DNA of 25,245 nt from Thermoproteati archaeon (GCA_023256295.1 JAGDXH010000028.1:1-25245), one strand, 5' to 3'. Shown: positions 14,934 through 22,233, counted from the first letter of the stretch. Notes: a model not told the origin generated them from the sequence alone. Numbers and translations are program-made.

Positions 14934-15729
14934 GTTTGAGCACGTGAGCTTCCAGTATGCTGGCTCGGCGTCTCTTGCCGTTGAAGATGTGAGTTTGGTC
15001 GTGCATGAGGGAGACAGGTTGGTTGTCCTTGGTCCCAACGGTTCTGGCAAGACTACCCTACTCAAGCTTATGAACGGCGTTCTAAAACCAAGTACGGGAA
15101 GGGTCACTGTGGAAGGCTTGGACACTGCCAACTCAAACGCGTCCGCCATAGCGAAGCGCGTTGGGCTTGTGTTTCAGAACCCAAACCACCAGTTTTTTTC
15201 GCAGAGTTGTCTAGAGGAAACAAGATTCGCGCTCGATAACTTCGGTTACGAAGCTCGTCAGGCTGAGTTTCTGGCCGAAGAGGCACTTCGTAGGTTTGAC
15301 CTCTTTAAGTACAGGGATGTCTCACCGTTTGCGCTCAGCGTGGGGGAAAAGAAGAGGTTGAGCATAGCATCGGTCGCCGTATACAACCCCGACGTGCTGG
15401 CGCTCGATGAACCAACTGCTGGCCAGGATGCCAAGCATAAGCAGCTCATAGGCAGGTTGATTTTAGATTTCCCAGGGAAAGCGGTGGTAGCCACTACGCA
15501 TGATGTGGAGTTTGCCTTGACGTACTTCAACCGGGCGATGATAATGTACAAGGGCAGGATCCTGGAGGAGGGGACTCCGAGAGATGTCTTTTACGGAACT
15601 TCTCTTTTTGACCTGGGTTTGCTGCCTCCCAGCGTTGTTGAAGTTGCGAGGCTGTTGAAACTAGATCGCAGGAAGCCAACGAACGCAAGCGAGTTACTCA
15701 CGTCTATAGAGGAGGAGATCCTGACTTGA
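14920..15729 (+). CDS. ecfA2: ECF transporter ATPase subunit EcfA2
   Basis: The second ECF ATPase has 269 residues from ATG 14920, which follows a GGAGGG sequence inside the EcfA1 gene; a TTG at 14905 would add five residues. Walker A GPNGSGKTT is at about 38-46, the Q-loop is VFQNPNHQ, Walker B LALDEPT, and H-loop TTHD. The signature is LSVGEKKR instead of LSGGQ; this substitution is common in the CbiO/EcfA branch, so the ATPase is probably active. With EcfA1 and EcfT it makes the energising module. The stop overlaps the EcfT TTG start (TTGA). Confidence 0.92.
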   Translation: MNAIEFEHVSFQYAGSASLAVEDVSLVVHEGDRLVVLGPNGSGKTTLLKLMNGVLKPSTGRVTVEGLDTANSNASAIAKRVGLVFQNPNHQFFSQSCLEETRFALDNFGYEARQAEFLAEEALRRFDLFKYRDVSPFALSVGEKKRLSIASVAVYNPDVLALDEPTAGQDAKHKQLIGRLILDFPGKAVVATTHDVEFALTYFNRAMIMYKGRILEEGTPRDVFYGTSLFDLGLLPPSVVEVARLLKLDRRKPTNASELLTSIEEEILT

Positions 15730-16469
15730 GCTGGGCGAAGGGGCTGACGTTCTCATATGGAGACAGCTTCATGCATAGGCTGAATCCCTTCTCAAAGGCA
15801 GGTCTGGCGTTCTTTTTCCTGGTTTCGGCCATATGTGTTTACAGGGCATGGGAGATCTTGCTGGCCCTTTTGGTGCTCACGTTTATACCTGCGTTCTCCT
15901 CAGGGCAGGTGAAGAGCTGGTGCGCTACTCTGAAGGCGGCCGCTTTCTTCTCAATTCTGATAGCGATCCTCGACTTTGTCTTCGTTGGTGGTTTGCTTTT
16001 TTCGGTCACCATGGGCCTGCGTTTTCTTGTGGTTGTGTCTGCCTTTTCCGTTTACTCCTTGACAACTTCTCCAGAGGACACCGCTGACGCCATGCTGAAG
16101 GCAGGCTTTCCCTATTGGCTGGTCACGGCTTTCGCGATGTCTGTCAGGTTCATACCACTCATATCTGATGAAGCGCAAACCATAATGGAAGCTCAGGTTT
16201 CAAGGGGATATGAGTTTAAGAGCAGGAACCCGATCTCGCTGATCAAGAAGTACGTCCCTCTGTTGGTCCCTCTGTTGGTCATATCTGTCATGAGAGCCGA
16301 TGAAGCGGCGCAAGCGCTAGAGACGAGGGGATTTGGCTATACGAGAAACGTGACCACCTTCTCCGATCTCAGGTTTCGGGAGGTCGATTTGCTGGTTTTG
16401 CTGCTCGCCTTGGCTGGCACTGCTGCCATGGTCTACGTTCGTCTCTGGCTTTCGCCGAGTTGGCTTTGA
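15726..16469 (+). CDS. ecfT: ECF transporter transmembrane coupling subunit EcfT
   Basis: The 247-residue membrane protein couples the ATPases to the substrate-binding S-component. It begins with HRLNPFSKAGLAFFFLV (conserved N-P-x-x-K near the N-terminus), has four to six hydrophobic segments, and carries the cytoplasmic coupling helices with MEAQVSRGYEFKSRN and ALETRGFGY. The two A-x-x-x-R-G motifs (QVSRG and LETRG) are hallmarks of EcfT and bind the EcfA grooves. The TTG start overlaps the EcfA2 stop. The 3' end overlaps the convergent NfeD-like gene by 37 bases. No S-component follows directly; a candidate is at 17738. Confidence 0.92.
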   Translation: MSWAKGLTFSYGDSFMHRLNPFSKAGLAFFFLVSAICVYRAWEILLALLVLTFIPAFSSGQVKSWCATLKAAAFFSILIAILDFVFVGGLLFSVTMGLRFLVVVSAFSVYSLTTSPEDTADAMLKAGFPYWLVTAFAMSVRFIPLISDEAQTIMEAQVSRGYEFKSRNPISLIKKYVPLLVPLLVISVMRADEAAQALETRGFGYTRNVTTFSDLRFREVDLLVLLLALAGTAAMVYVRLWLSPSWL

Positions 16470-16861
16470 GCCAACTTCACCGTAAGCTTCAGCCCGTCGT
16501 GACCGACAACTACCACGATGTCGCCTGGCTCAACTTTTTCTCCGCCCTCTAGGGCAGCGGACCACAGCTCACTGTCCACTAGTATCACGCCATCTTTTTC
16601 GGGCGTTATGGAGGTTTTGGCTATTCCTTGGCGGCCAAGCATGGCCTCTGGGACACGGCTTACCACAGCCCGCCTGGTAACGCTCGTGCCCGCAAATCCC
16701 ACTCCCAGTACCGCTGCCAGCACGATCAGAAAGGTTCCGACGATCAGCACGCCAGCATCGCCTTTTTGCATGCCGATCAAGACGAAGAATGCTCCTGCCA
16801 AGCAAAGCAGGAGCAGAAGGAACAGGGGTCTTATTCCAAACATCAGGATCCTATCGATCAC
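16433..16861 (-). CDS. NfeD-like membrane protein (short form)
   Basis: Two adjacent hydrophobic segments (LFLLLLLCLAGAFFVLIGM, then VLIVGTFLIVLAAVLGVGFAG) precede a soluble beta-rich domain with LGRQGIAKTSITPEKDGVILVDSELWSAALEGGEKVEPGDIVVVVGHDGLKL split over the C-terminal 75 residues; the G-x-x-G-x-A-x-T-x-L/I-x-P-x-G and W-x-A pattern is that of the NfeD OB-fold domain. NfeD proteins usually pair with stomatin-like proteins, but none is here. I prefer GTG 16861, overlapping the pyrophosphatase stop, or ATG 16843; the frame stays open to 16933, which would overlap pyrophosphatase by 83 bases with unlikely residues. Role: membrane protein quality or assembly, inferred only. Confidence 0.75.
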   Translation of the reverse strand: MIDRILMFGIRPLFLLLLLCLAGAFFVLIGMQKGDAGVLIVGTFLIVLAAVLGVGFAGTSVTRRAVVSRVPEAMLGRQGIAKTSITPEKDGVILVDSELWSAALEGGEKVEPGDIVVVVGHDGLKLTVKLAQSQLGESQRRT

Positions 16862-17387
16862 CCCGCTTGGCTTTGTGCGGGGCTGAGACAAGCAGCCTGC
16901 CTCGGCTTTGTTCAGACGTGCTGCACCTGACAATGGTGTTTTCAGCCTCTTCTTTGCCCATCCAACCCAACACTTTAACGAACTTCTCCGGTTCCAGTTC
17001 CTTGTAGTGGTTGAAGAAGTGCTCTATCTCGTTTCTCACGGACCTCGATAGGTCTCCGACATTGTTCACATCGGAGTAAAAAGGATCTACGGATGGGATG
17101 GGAACCGAGATGACCTTAACATCATCGCCGTTTTCATCAACGGTGTGAAGTGCTCCTACTGGGCGCGCCCTCATGATGGTCCCAGGTATGACGGCCTCGC
17201 GACTGATCACCAGGCAATCCAATGGGTCTCCGTCTGGTGCCAGTGTGCCTTCGACATACCCATAGTTGAAGGGGTAATGCGCTGCGGCATAGAGAAAACG
17301 ATCCACGTAGATCTTGCCCGTTTTGTGGTCAATCTCGTACTTTATGTCGCTACCTTGAGGTATTTCGATCACTACGTTGATCTCCAC
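16851..17387 (-). CDS. ppa: Family I soluble inorganic pyrophosphatase
   Basis: The enzyme hydrolyses PPi to two phosphates, pulling biosynthetic reactions forward. Of its 178 residues, the active-site groups are visible: KYEIDHKTG (16-24), RFLYAAAHYPFNYG (30-43), the signature DGDPLD (52-57) and DENGDDVK (84-91), all metal- or phosphate-binding in this family. The start is GTG 17387, 20-25 bases below a TTAAAAAAA box, suggesting a leaderless transcript. The last about 22 residues (RCSTSEQSRGRLL onward) extend beyond the usual family end and have no clear counterpart I know of. The NfeD-like gene follows in the same operon. Confidence 0.96.
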   Translation of the reverse strand: MEINVVIEIPQGSDIKYEIDHKTGKIYVDRFLYAAAHYPFNYGYVEGTLAPDGDPLDCLVISREAVIPGTIMRARPVGALHTVDENGDDVKVISVPIPSVDPFYSDVNNVGDLSRSVRNEIEHFFNHYKELEPEKFVKVLGWMGKEEAENTIVRCSTSEQSRGRLLVSAPHKAKRGDR

Positions 17388-17402
17388 AAGTTAGGAGCCT
17401 TT

Positions 17403-17414
17403 CTTTTTTTAAGC
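17403..17414 (-). promoter_or_regulatory. TATA-like box upstream of ppa
   Basis: On the minus strand this reads CTTAAAAAAAGA, centred about 22 bases before GTG 17387. It is the strongest AT-rich element in the short spacer and predicts a leaderless ppa mRNA. Confidence 0.55.
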
Positions 17415-17457
17415 ATATGTCGACCCGAGGAACGCCTGGTTCAAATTGAGCGCTAGG

Positions 17458-17463
17458 TTTATA
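17458..17463 (+). promoter_or_regulatory. TATA box of the Cren7-like gene
   Basis: TTTATA is a near-perfect archaeal TATA element. With transcription starting about 25 bases downstream (near 17485), the leader to ATG 17496 would be about 11 bases. The gene therefore has its own promoter. Confidence 0.6.
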
Positions 17464-17495
17464 CATGGGCTCCTCTACGTTACCTGCGGTCTAAA

Positions 17496-17669
17496 ATGGC
17501 CAAGTGCCCTTATGACGGTACGGAGGTTCCAAATCCAACGAAGACTTGGGTCATGATCGGGAAGCCGCTTGGGGGCAAAAGGGTGAAGCTCACAAATGGG
17601 ATCTTCCATTGCCCGACCTGCGGCAAGAACTTCAGAGCTGTGATCAAAAAGGAGATCCTCCCCGCTTAG
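17496..17669 (+). CDS. Small zinc-ribbon protein resembling chromatin protein Cren7
   Basis: The 57-residue protein is too short for many ORF callers. It has a cysteine at residue 4 (KCPYDG) and a CPTCGK knuckle at 39-44. Between and around them, the order K-T-W (16-18), GGKRVKL (26-32), a short G-I-F turn, and P-T-C-G-K-x-F-R (40-47) parallels the Cren7 pattern K-x-W ... G-x-K-G-V-K ... P-x-T-G-K-x-F-R. Cren7 is a DNA-bending SH3-like chromatin protein of Crenarchaeota; the cysteines here suggest a zinc-bound variant, with only three Cys, a His at 38 being a possible fourth ligand. DNA binding is inferred. It has its own TATA box, a terminator-like T-run after it, and small-basic composition. 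A generic zinc-ribbon protein is the alternative. Confidence 0.6.
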   Translation: MAKCPYDGTEVPNPTKTWVMIGKPLGGKRVKLTNGIFHCPTCGKNFRAVIKKEILPA

Positions 17670-17684
17670 GCCCGAGACTCAAAA

Positions 17685-17690
17685 TTTTTT
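17685..17690 (+). terminator. T-run terminator after the Cren7-like gene
   Basis: TTTTTT lies 16 bases after the stop codon and ahead of the next gene's promoter. Oligo-T runs on the non-template strand are the usual intrinsic termination signal in archaea. No hairpin is needed or seen. Confidence 0.5.
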
Positions 17691-17712
17691 ATCCATCGAA
17701 TTTTGATTAAGC

Positions 17713-17719
17713 TTAAAAA
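17713..17719 (+). promoter_or_regulatory. TATA-like box of the S-component-like gene
   Basis: TTAAAAA is centred about 23 bases before ATG 17738, again the spacing of a leaderless archaeal promoter. It makes this gene transcriptionally separate from the EcfA-EcfA-EcfT operon. Confidence 0.55.
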
Positions 17720-17737
17720 GCCAGCCTTTCAGCCCGC

Positions 17738-18307
17738 ATGCACTCGCCCTCCTCAAGGGTTGTTACCAGGCTGGGCGCATTCACGGCTCTCTCAGTGGTC
17801 GCCGACCTCATGCCATTGCCCAGGGCCTTCTGGGGAATGAAGTTGGATCTTGTGGGCAGCGTCTGGGTGTTTTCTTATTTGGTCTACGGTCTTGAGACGG
17901 CTGGGCTTACGTCCTTGCTTTCTTTCTTCATCATGAGCTTTTACGGACCAGCAGGGCCCATTGGGGCCTTTATGAAGTTGGCGGCAACTGCGCCCATGTT
18001 CTTGATGCCCTGGGTGATACAAAAAAAGCTCGGCATGAGTACTCGTAGCTACGCGGTTGGCGGGGCTTTTGCTTTGGTGGTCCGGGTGCTGTTGGCCTTT
18101 TTGCTAAACTACTATATCGCCTTACCCATATTCTTCGGCATGAGTACTCCCGAAGTAATTCGCAGGTTCTTCGGAGGTTCGTTTCTGATTCTATTTGGAG
18201 TAATCGCTTCGATGAACGTCGCGCAGGGTATCATTGACCTTGCGCTTCCTTGGGCTTTGGCCTTCAGGCTTCGCCTGAGGAAGCTGTTGCTTTATGGGAT
18301 GCCGTAG
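17738..18307 (+). CDS. ECF transporter S-component-like membrane protein
   Basis: The 189-residue protein has about five or six hydrophobic segments and the N-terminal pattern of S-components: a short basic lead (SSRVVTRLGAFTALSVVADLMP) followed by P-x-x-x-W-G-M-K-L-D-L-V-G (about 29-40), with interior Gly/Pro-rich loops such as YGPAGPIGAFMK. S-components bind one vitamin, nucleobase or metal and dock on EcfT. The only energising module in the window is 1.3 kb upstream (14076-16469), making it the natural partner. I cannot name the ligand; length and topology fit the thiamin/riboflavin/biotin-type S fold. Two identical 15-base segments (18030-18044, 18135-18149) each encode GMST. The end overlaps the convergent Nop10 gene by 44 bases. 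Confidence 0.7.
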   Translation: MHSPSSRVVTRLGAFTALSVVADLMPLPRAFWGMKLDLVGSVWVFSYLVYGLETAGLTSLLSFFIMSFYGPAGPIGAFMKLAATAPMFLMPWVIQKKLGMSTRSYAVGGAFALVVRVLLAFLLNYYIALPIFFGMSTPEVIRRFFGGSFLILFGVIASMNVAQGIIDLALPWALAFRLRLRKLLLYGMP

Positions 18308-18473
18308 GATCTCCTCTTGCCTCCTTTCTCGCCCTTATCTTGTATTCTAGATACGGGTCATCAGGGGAGAACTTGGGAGGACTTGCAGGGGCCGTGAGGG
18401 TCCCGCAGCGTGGGCACCTGTCTTTTAGAGTGTAAGTCCCGCAGCGTGGGCACCTCATTATGACTTTTCTCAA
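18264..18473 (-). CDS. nop10: H/ACA RNP protein Nop10
   Basis: Nop10 is the small zinc-binding protein of archaeal H/ACA RNPs (with Cbf5, L7Ae, Gar1), which guide rRNA pseudouridylation. The 69-residue frame starts MRKVIMRCPRCGTYTLKD, has the two knuckles CPRCGT at residues 8-13 and 20-25, and then the conserved PPKFSPDDPYLEYKIR segment (compare P-P-[KR]-[FY]-S-P-x-D). The C-terminal tail of about 15 residues after the KIRARKE segment is longer than usual and covers the overlap with the convergent S-component gene. It follows aIF2-alpha by 10 bases; that pairing is standard in archaea. Confidence 0.92.
   Translation of the reverse strand: MRKVIMRCPRCGTYTLKDRCPRCGTLTAPASPPKFSPDDPYLEYKIRARKEARGDPTASHKATASSGEA
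18400..18455 (-). repeat. Perfect 20-base direct repeat inside nop10
   Basis: The 20 bases at 18400-18419 recur exactly at 18436-18455. They encode the two zinc knuckles of Nop10 with identical codons. Protein similarity alone would not force identical third positions, so recent duplication or gene conversion is suggested. Confidence 0.85.
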
Positions 18474-18483
18474 GGGGTTTGAC

Positions 18484-19284
18484 CTAGGACTTTTGTCTCT
18501 CCAACGAGAATGATCCTCCCGTTTTCTTGACGTAATCGTTCATGAATTGAGTTGCATCCGAGAGGGCAAACTCAAGTTCTTTGTAGCTTTTCCCTTGGCA
18601 TCTGAGGAGATAATAGGGGGCGCTTAGATAAGTTATCTTGCCCTCTGAGCCATGTTTTGCCAACACTTCCAGTAAGCGGTGCAATGCCTCTTTTGTCTTT
18701 TCTATCCCTCCCTCTCCTGAGTAGAAGATCTGCACCTTAGCGCTAGTGGAGACCTTTTCTGCCTTGACGTGCTTGGATACGAGAGGGTATATGGCTGATA
18801 TCCATGCGTCGCTTACACCTGCTTTTTTGAGGGCATCTGGCCCCTCTTCAAGTGTCCTCTGGAGGGCCGAGTAAGCGTCTCCGTATTTCTCTTCCAGTGG
18901 CCACAGTAACTCTTTGTAGGTTTCTTCCTTGGTTTTGCCTAGGGTTTTTGCTGCAACAAGGGCAACCGCTTCTGCCTTCTTCGCTTTTGTCCACTCTGCG
19001 TATACTCTTTGTTGTTCTCCCGCACTTATTTTCTTGAGGGATAGGACGACCTGCCCTTTTGATGGATCGACCATTACGACCTTTAATGGTAACTTCCTGC
19101 CCTCCTTGGCGTAATCATGGATGTTCTTGATCCAGCCGCTTGCGATCTCGTTTATTGGAAGATACCCGTGGAGGCCGTTGAATGAGTCTATGGTGACGTA
19201 TGCGCCGTGCTCTTCCAGTTTGTCTACGGTAGCCACGACGCCTGCGCCTACGGCGGGGTATCTCTCTTTTTTCAAAATTGCCAT
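18484..19284 (-). CDS. eif2a: Translation initiation factor aIF2, alpha subunit
   Basis: aIF2-alpha is part of the heterotrimer that brings Met-tRNAi to the small subunit. From ATG 19284 it has 266 residues, the family length. An N-terminal S1/OB domain (VGAGVVATVDKLEEHGAYVTID, then GLHGYLPINEIASGWIKNIHDYAKEGR) is followed by VVMVDPSKGQVVLSLKK, the helical domain and a C-terminal alpha/beta domain with the VQIFYSGEGGIEKTKEAL region that binds aIF2-gamma. The open frame extends eight codons to ATG 19308, but both minus-strand TATA-like boxes (about 19307-19313 and 19321-19330) favour 19284. Nop10 is downstream in the operon. Confidence 0.94.
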   Translation of the reverse strand: MAILKKERYPAVGAGVVATVDKLEEHGAYVTIDSFNGLHGYLPINEIASGWIKNIHDYAKEGRKLPLKVVMVDPSKGQVVLSLKKISAGEQQRVYAEWTKAKKAEAVALVAAKTLGKTKEETYKELLWPLEEKYGDAYSALQRTLEEGPDALKKAGVSDAWISAIYPLVSKHVKAEKVSTSAKVQIFYSGEGGIEKTKEALHRLLEVLAKHGSEGKITYLSAPYYLLRCQGKSYKELEFALSDATQFMNDYVKKTGGSFSLERQKS

Positions 19285-19320
19285 TATGGGTGCGTCTTGG
19301 CAAGGCATAAATCCTTTTCC

Positions 19321-19330
19321 CTTATATCAA
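19321..19330 (-). promoter_or_regulatory. TATA-like box of the aIF2-alpha/Nop10 operon
   Basis: The minus strand reads TTGATATAAG, centred about 40 bases before ATG 19284, giving a leader of roughly 15 bases. If used, a start at ATG 19308 would be upstream of transcription, so this box argues for 19284. A second weaker box, GATTTATG (about 19307-19313), would make 19284 leaderless. Confidence 0.5.
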
Positions 19331-19375
19331 ACCGGCCTGAACGGATGATCAGATCGCGTATTTTTGGGCAACAAC

Positions 19376-19384
19376 TTTAATATA
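19376..19384 (+). promoter_or_regulatory. TATA box of the PCNA-primase operon
   Basis: TTTAATATA is centred about 27 bases before the TTG start of PCNA at 19407. This supports both the TTG start and a leaderless mRNA for the PCNA-PriL-PriS-GINS-eL42-eS27-Csl4 operon. Confidence 0.65.
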
Positions 19385-19406
19385 CCCAGAGTCACTGTAG
19401 ATTGAC

Positions 19407-20150
19407 TTGGTAAAGCTAGTTGTAAAAGATCCAAGAGAGTTTCGCGATCTGATCCAAGCAGCGCTTGGCGTAGTATCAAGCGGCACGTTCAAGGTCTCAA
19501 AGCAAGGCCTTTTCCTGAAAGAGCTTGATCCCAGCAGGGTCGCGCTTGTTGATTTAGGTTTCCCTCCCGAGGCTTTTCAGTCAATAGATTCCGAGACCGA
19601 AGACAGGTTTGAGGTGAATCTGGAGAGTCTAATGGACATCCTCAAGAGGATGAGGCCAGATGACCAGCTTGAACTTCAAATGGATGAAGGAAAGCTCACC
19701 GTATCTTTCAGTCTGAAGAAAAGTTATAGGTCGTTTAAGATACCACTCATGAGCGCCTCTAACCAAGAAACGCCGAACATAAACATACAGTTCACTTGTA
19801 AGTACAACGTGCTGGCCGACGCCTTGTACTCGGCCATAAAGGATGCCGCTACTGTGGCCGAAGAGGTGATGTTCACATCATCAACAGACGGTAGCTTGCT
19901 GATCTCTGCCAGCAGCGACAGGGGCTCGGTGGAGCAGAGGTTGACGGTGGAGAGCGACGCCATACTTGGTCAACCAGAGGTAAAGGAGGTTGCGACTGCC
20001 AAATACAGCCTTCAGTACTTGGAGTCGATAACGTCGTTTCGTGATTCGCCCAGCGCGCTTCTTCAGTTTGCTCAGGACAAGCCGCTGAGCCTGGAGTATC
20101 ATCTTCCAGATGGTGCTTACTTCAGATTCATATTGGCTCCCAGGTTGTGA
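19407..20150 (+). CDS. pcn: DNA sliding clamp PCNA
   Basis: PCNA is the ring-shaped processivity factor for replicative polymerases. The 247-residue protein has the two-domain clamp length. Features include the N-terminal FRDLIQAALGVVSSGTFKVSKQGLFLKELDPSRVALVDL, split by the typical D-P-[SA]-[RH]-V-A pattern, the interdomain connector loop around residues 115-130 (MSASNQETPNI) and the C-terminal YFRFILAPRL that usually binds PIP-box partners (normally P-K). The start is TTG 19407, supported by promoter spacing. It heads a replication operon with both primase subunits and GINS. No second PCNA paralogue is in the window, so whether it is homotrimeric cannot be decided here. Confidence 0.96.
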   Translation: MVKLVVKDPREFRDLIQAALGVVSSGTFKVSKQGLFLKELDPSRVALVDLGFPPEAFQSIDSETEDRFEVNLESLMDILKRMRPDDQLELQMDEGKLTVSFSLKKSYRSFKIPLMSASNQETPNINIQFTCKYNVLADALYSAIKDAATVAEEVMFTSSTDGSLLISASSDRGSVEQRLTVESDAILGQPEVKEVATAKYSLQYLESITSFRDSPSALLQFAQDKPLSLEYHLPDGAYFRFILAPRL

Positions 20151-20159
20151 AGAGGCATC

Positions 20160-21290
20160 ATGTCAACGGCGGAAGCTCTCAAAAAATATCCATTTTTGTT
20201 TACCCAAGGCGCTCTTCCTGCCGGCTCGCTGACCAACTTGGGTGAGCTGAGGCCGCTCCTTCCCAAGGCCTTGGCCAGGTCAAGACAGTTGCTTGGCCTT
20301 TCACTTCGCCGGGGCTTAGATCCGTCCCAGCGGAAATACTCAGATGAGAGGGAGATGGCTGCGTTGCACGCCCTAGCCTTCGCTCTTGTAACGGCAACCG
20401 GCAATCGCCGGATGATAAGGGCAGCATCTTGGGGTTTCAGCAAGGAAGTTGAGCTAAGTCTAATGAGCGATGCCCTGCATAATCCAAGGGGTTTTCCAGA
20501 GATTTACATTCGCGTCGGAAAGGCAGCAGGCATAGAAGCGGCGTTCAACTGGATAACCCAGAGGTTTGAGATGTCTCTTCTCTCTTATCTTGTGCTTAGG
20601 GGGATCGAGGGGGATCCCAAACTCATGTTGCCTCAGCTGTCCTTGGCCGGTGGGAAGGTCGCGGTGCCTCCCAACGTCTTCGCTGCCATGGTCTCGAGGG
20701 TGCTCAGGTATAGTCTGACGATGAAGCTGGAACTTCAAGCGAACGAGCTGAGGAGGGCTGAGCTTGATCCCGACGTGAAGGCAGGAGCTGAAACCTTGGC
20801 CTCCGAGTTCTCAAGAAGGAAGGGAGAAGAGGTAGATATACAGACGCTTTCGCCCGTTGAGTCTCTTTTTCCACCGTGCGTGAAGTTTTGGGTCTCTGAG
20901 ATGAGGAGGGGCGTGAACGTCCCCCACCAGGCTAGGTTCCTGGTCGCGACTTTTCTTCTGCATCTCGATTATTCCGTGGACGAAGTTCTTCGCTTCTTTT
21001 CGACGACCCCCGATTACGACGAGGGCATAGCACGCTATCAGGTGGAGGATCTGGCGGGCGAGAAAGGTTCTGGAAAGAAGTACGCGGTACCGAGGTGCGA
21101 TACTCTCAGGACTTTGGGAGCATGCACGTGCAGAGAGGGCCTATGCGTTCACATGACGCACCCGCTTCTCTACTACAGGTTATCCATAGAGAGGAAGCTA
21201 AATGGTGACAAGCTTGCAGGATCAGAGTGTGCTGGATCACTTTCGCGATTACTACACCTCGCTCGACCCCGACGCCCTGTTTGTCCCTGA
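20160..21290 (+). CDS. priL: DNA primase large subunit PriL
   Basis: PriL regulates primer synthesis and counting by the PriS catalytic subunit. The 376-residue frame has an N-terminal helical domain and a C-terminal Fe-S domain. Cysteines in FPPCVKF (about 240), VPRCDT (about 317), LGACTC and LCVHMTHPLLYYR supply the four [4Fe-4S] ligands expected of PriL/Pri2. The family end is near HPLLYYRL; about 25 extra Arg/Leu-rich residues follow, encoded in the 89-base overlap with PriS. ATG 20160 follows an AGAGG sequence. Confidence 0.94.
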   Translation: MSTAEALKKYPFLFTQGALPAGSLTNLGELRPLLPKALARSRQLLGLSLRRGLDPSQRKYSDEREMAALHALAFALVTATGNRRMIRAASWGFSKEVELSLMSDALHNPRGFPEIYIRVGKAAGIEAAFNWITQRFEMSLLSYLVLRGIEGDPKLMLPQLSLAGGKVAVPPNVFAAMVSRVLRYSLTMKLELQANELRRAELDPDVKAGAETLASEFSRRKGEEVDIQTLSPVESLFPPCVKFWVSEMRRGVNVPHQARFLVATFLLHLDYSVDEVLRFFSTTPDYDEGIARYQVEDLAGEKGSGKKYAVPRCDTLRTLGACTCREGLCVHMTHPLLYYRLSIERKLNGDKLAGSECAGSLSRLLHLARPRRPVCP

Positions 21291-22233
21291 TCTTCAGAAA
21301 AGGGAGTTTGGGTTCATGCCACGGGAAAGGCGCGAGATGATCAGGCATATGGCCTTCAGGGATCTCGGAGCTCTCAAATCATACCTTATCTCTCTGCCTC
21401 CTTCTCATGTATATTCCTCAACCGCGCTCTACGAAAGGCCTTCAGCTCCTGACATGAACTCCAAGGGTTGGTTGGGAAGCGAGATCGTCTTTGAGTTTGA
21501 TGCAGATCACATGAGGGAATTCAAGGGAGACGCGCTGGCCAAGTCAGGCATTCTAACCGAGGAGGCCTGGAACGCGATCAAGAAAAGGACCGTGGAGCTG
21601 ATCGACGATTTCCTGATCCAGGACTTTGGAATATCTTCCTCAGAGATCAAGATCACCTTCTCTGGGAACCGCGGCTTTCATGTCCGCGTCCGGCGGCAAG
21701 AGTTCCTAGGCCTTGACCAGGAGGCAAGAAGGAGGTTGGTCTCCTATCTCAATGCGTCCGACCTCGACGTCAATGGTCTGCAAAACTTGCTTGGAAAAGC
21801 CAAGAAGAGGAGTCTGGAGGTAGTCTTATCTCAGCCCGGGTGGATGTCGAAGATAAGGCGGCAGATGAGGGAGAAGAATTGCTCCTTGCAAGAGGCAGTG
21901 GACGCCCTAGCTCTTGACGTGGACGAAAACGTGGCACTCGACCTCCATCGCCTCATAAGACATCCTAGCTCTTTGCATGCCGGGACTGGGCTGGTGGTGA
22001 AACCTGTTGCCTTGGAGAGTTTGTCCTCGTTCATGCCTTATCAAGATGCACTCGTGCAGTCTTCGACCGAGTTGAGGGTGAATATGATCGATCTCCTTCC
22101 TTCGGGGCAGTTCCGGGTTGGGGACCTTGAAGTTTCAAAGACCTTGGCAGGGAGGGTCATCAGGGTTCAGCGTTCCGTTGGGATCTTCTTGATCCTCAAA
22201 GGGCTTGCTAGGCCTGCAGTACGAGTTCCTTAA
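21202..22233 (+). CDS. priS: DNA primase catalytic subunit PriS
   Basis: PriS is the archaeo-eukaryotic primase that makes RNA (and DNA) primers. Of 343 residues, catalytic acids Asp100 and Asp102 are in FEFDADH, the nucleotide-binding SGNRGFHVRV motif is at about 149-158, and the third motif HRLIRHPSSLHAGTGLVVKPV is present near 245-265. The final FLILKG segment is a family C-terminal strand. All active-site groups are present. Start ATG 21202 lies within PriL. GINS follows 21 bases downstream, consistent with a replication-fork operon. Confidence 0.95.
   Translation: MVTSLQDQSVLDHFRDYYTSLDPDALFVPDLQKREFGFMPRERREMIRHMAFRDLGALKSYLISLPPSHVYSSTALYERPSAPDMNSKGWLGSEIVFEFDADHMREFKGDALAKSGILTEEAWNAIKKRTVELIDDFLIQDFGISSSEIKITFSGNRGFHVRVRRQEFLGLDQEARRRLVSYLNASDLDVNGLQNLLGKAKKRSLEVVLSQPGWMSKIRRQMREKNCSLQEAVDALALDVDENVALDLHRLIRHPSSLHAGTGLVVKPVALESLSSFMPYQDALVQSSTELRVNMIDLLPSGQFRVGDLEVSKTLAGRVIRVQRSVGIFLILKGLARPAVRVP

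Noticed and set aside
14151-15149. A 332-residue minus-strand open frame
   Set aside because: It is antisense to EcfA1 and EcfA2 and has no recognisable domain.
18030-18149. 15-base direct repeat within the S-component-like gene as a possible mobile or CRISPR repeat
   Set aside because: Only two copies in the same reading frame, each encoding GMST; no array, no flanking duplication and no other mobile-element sign.
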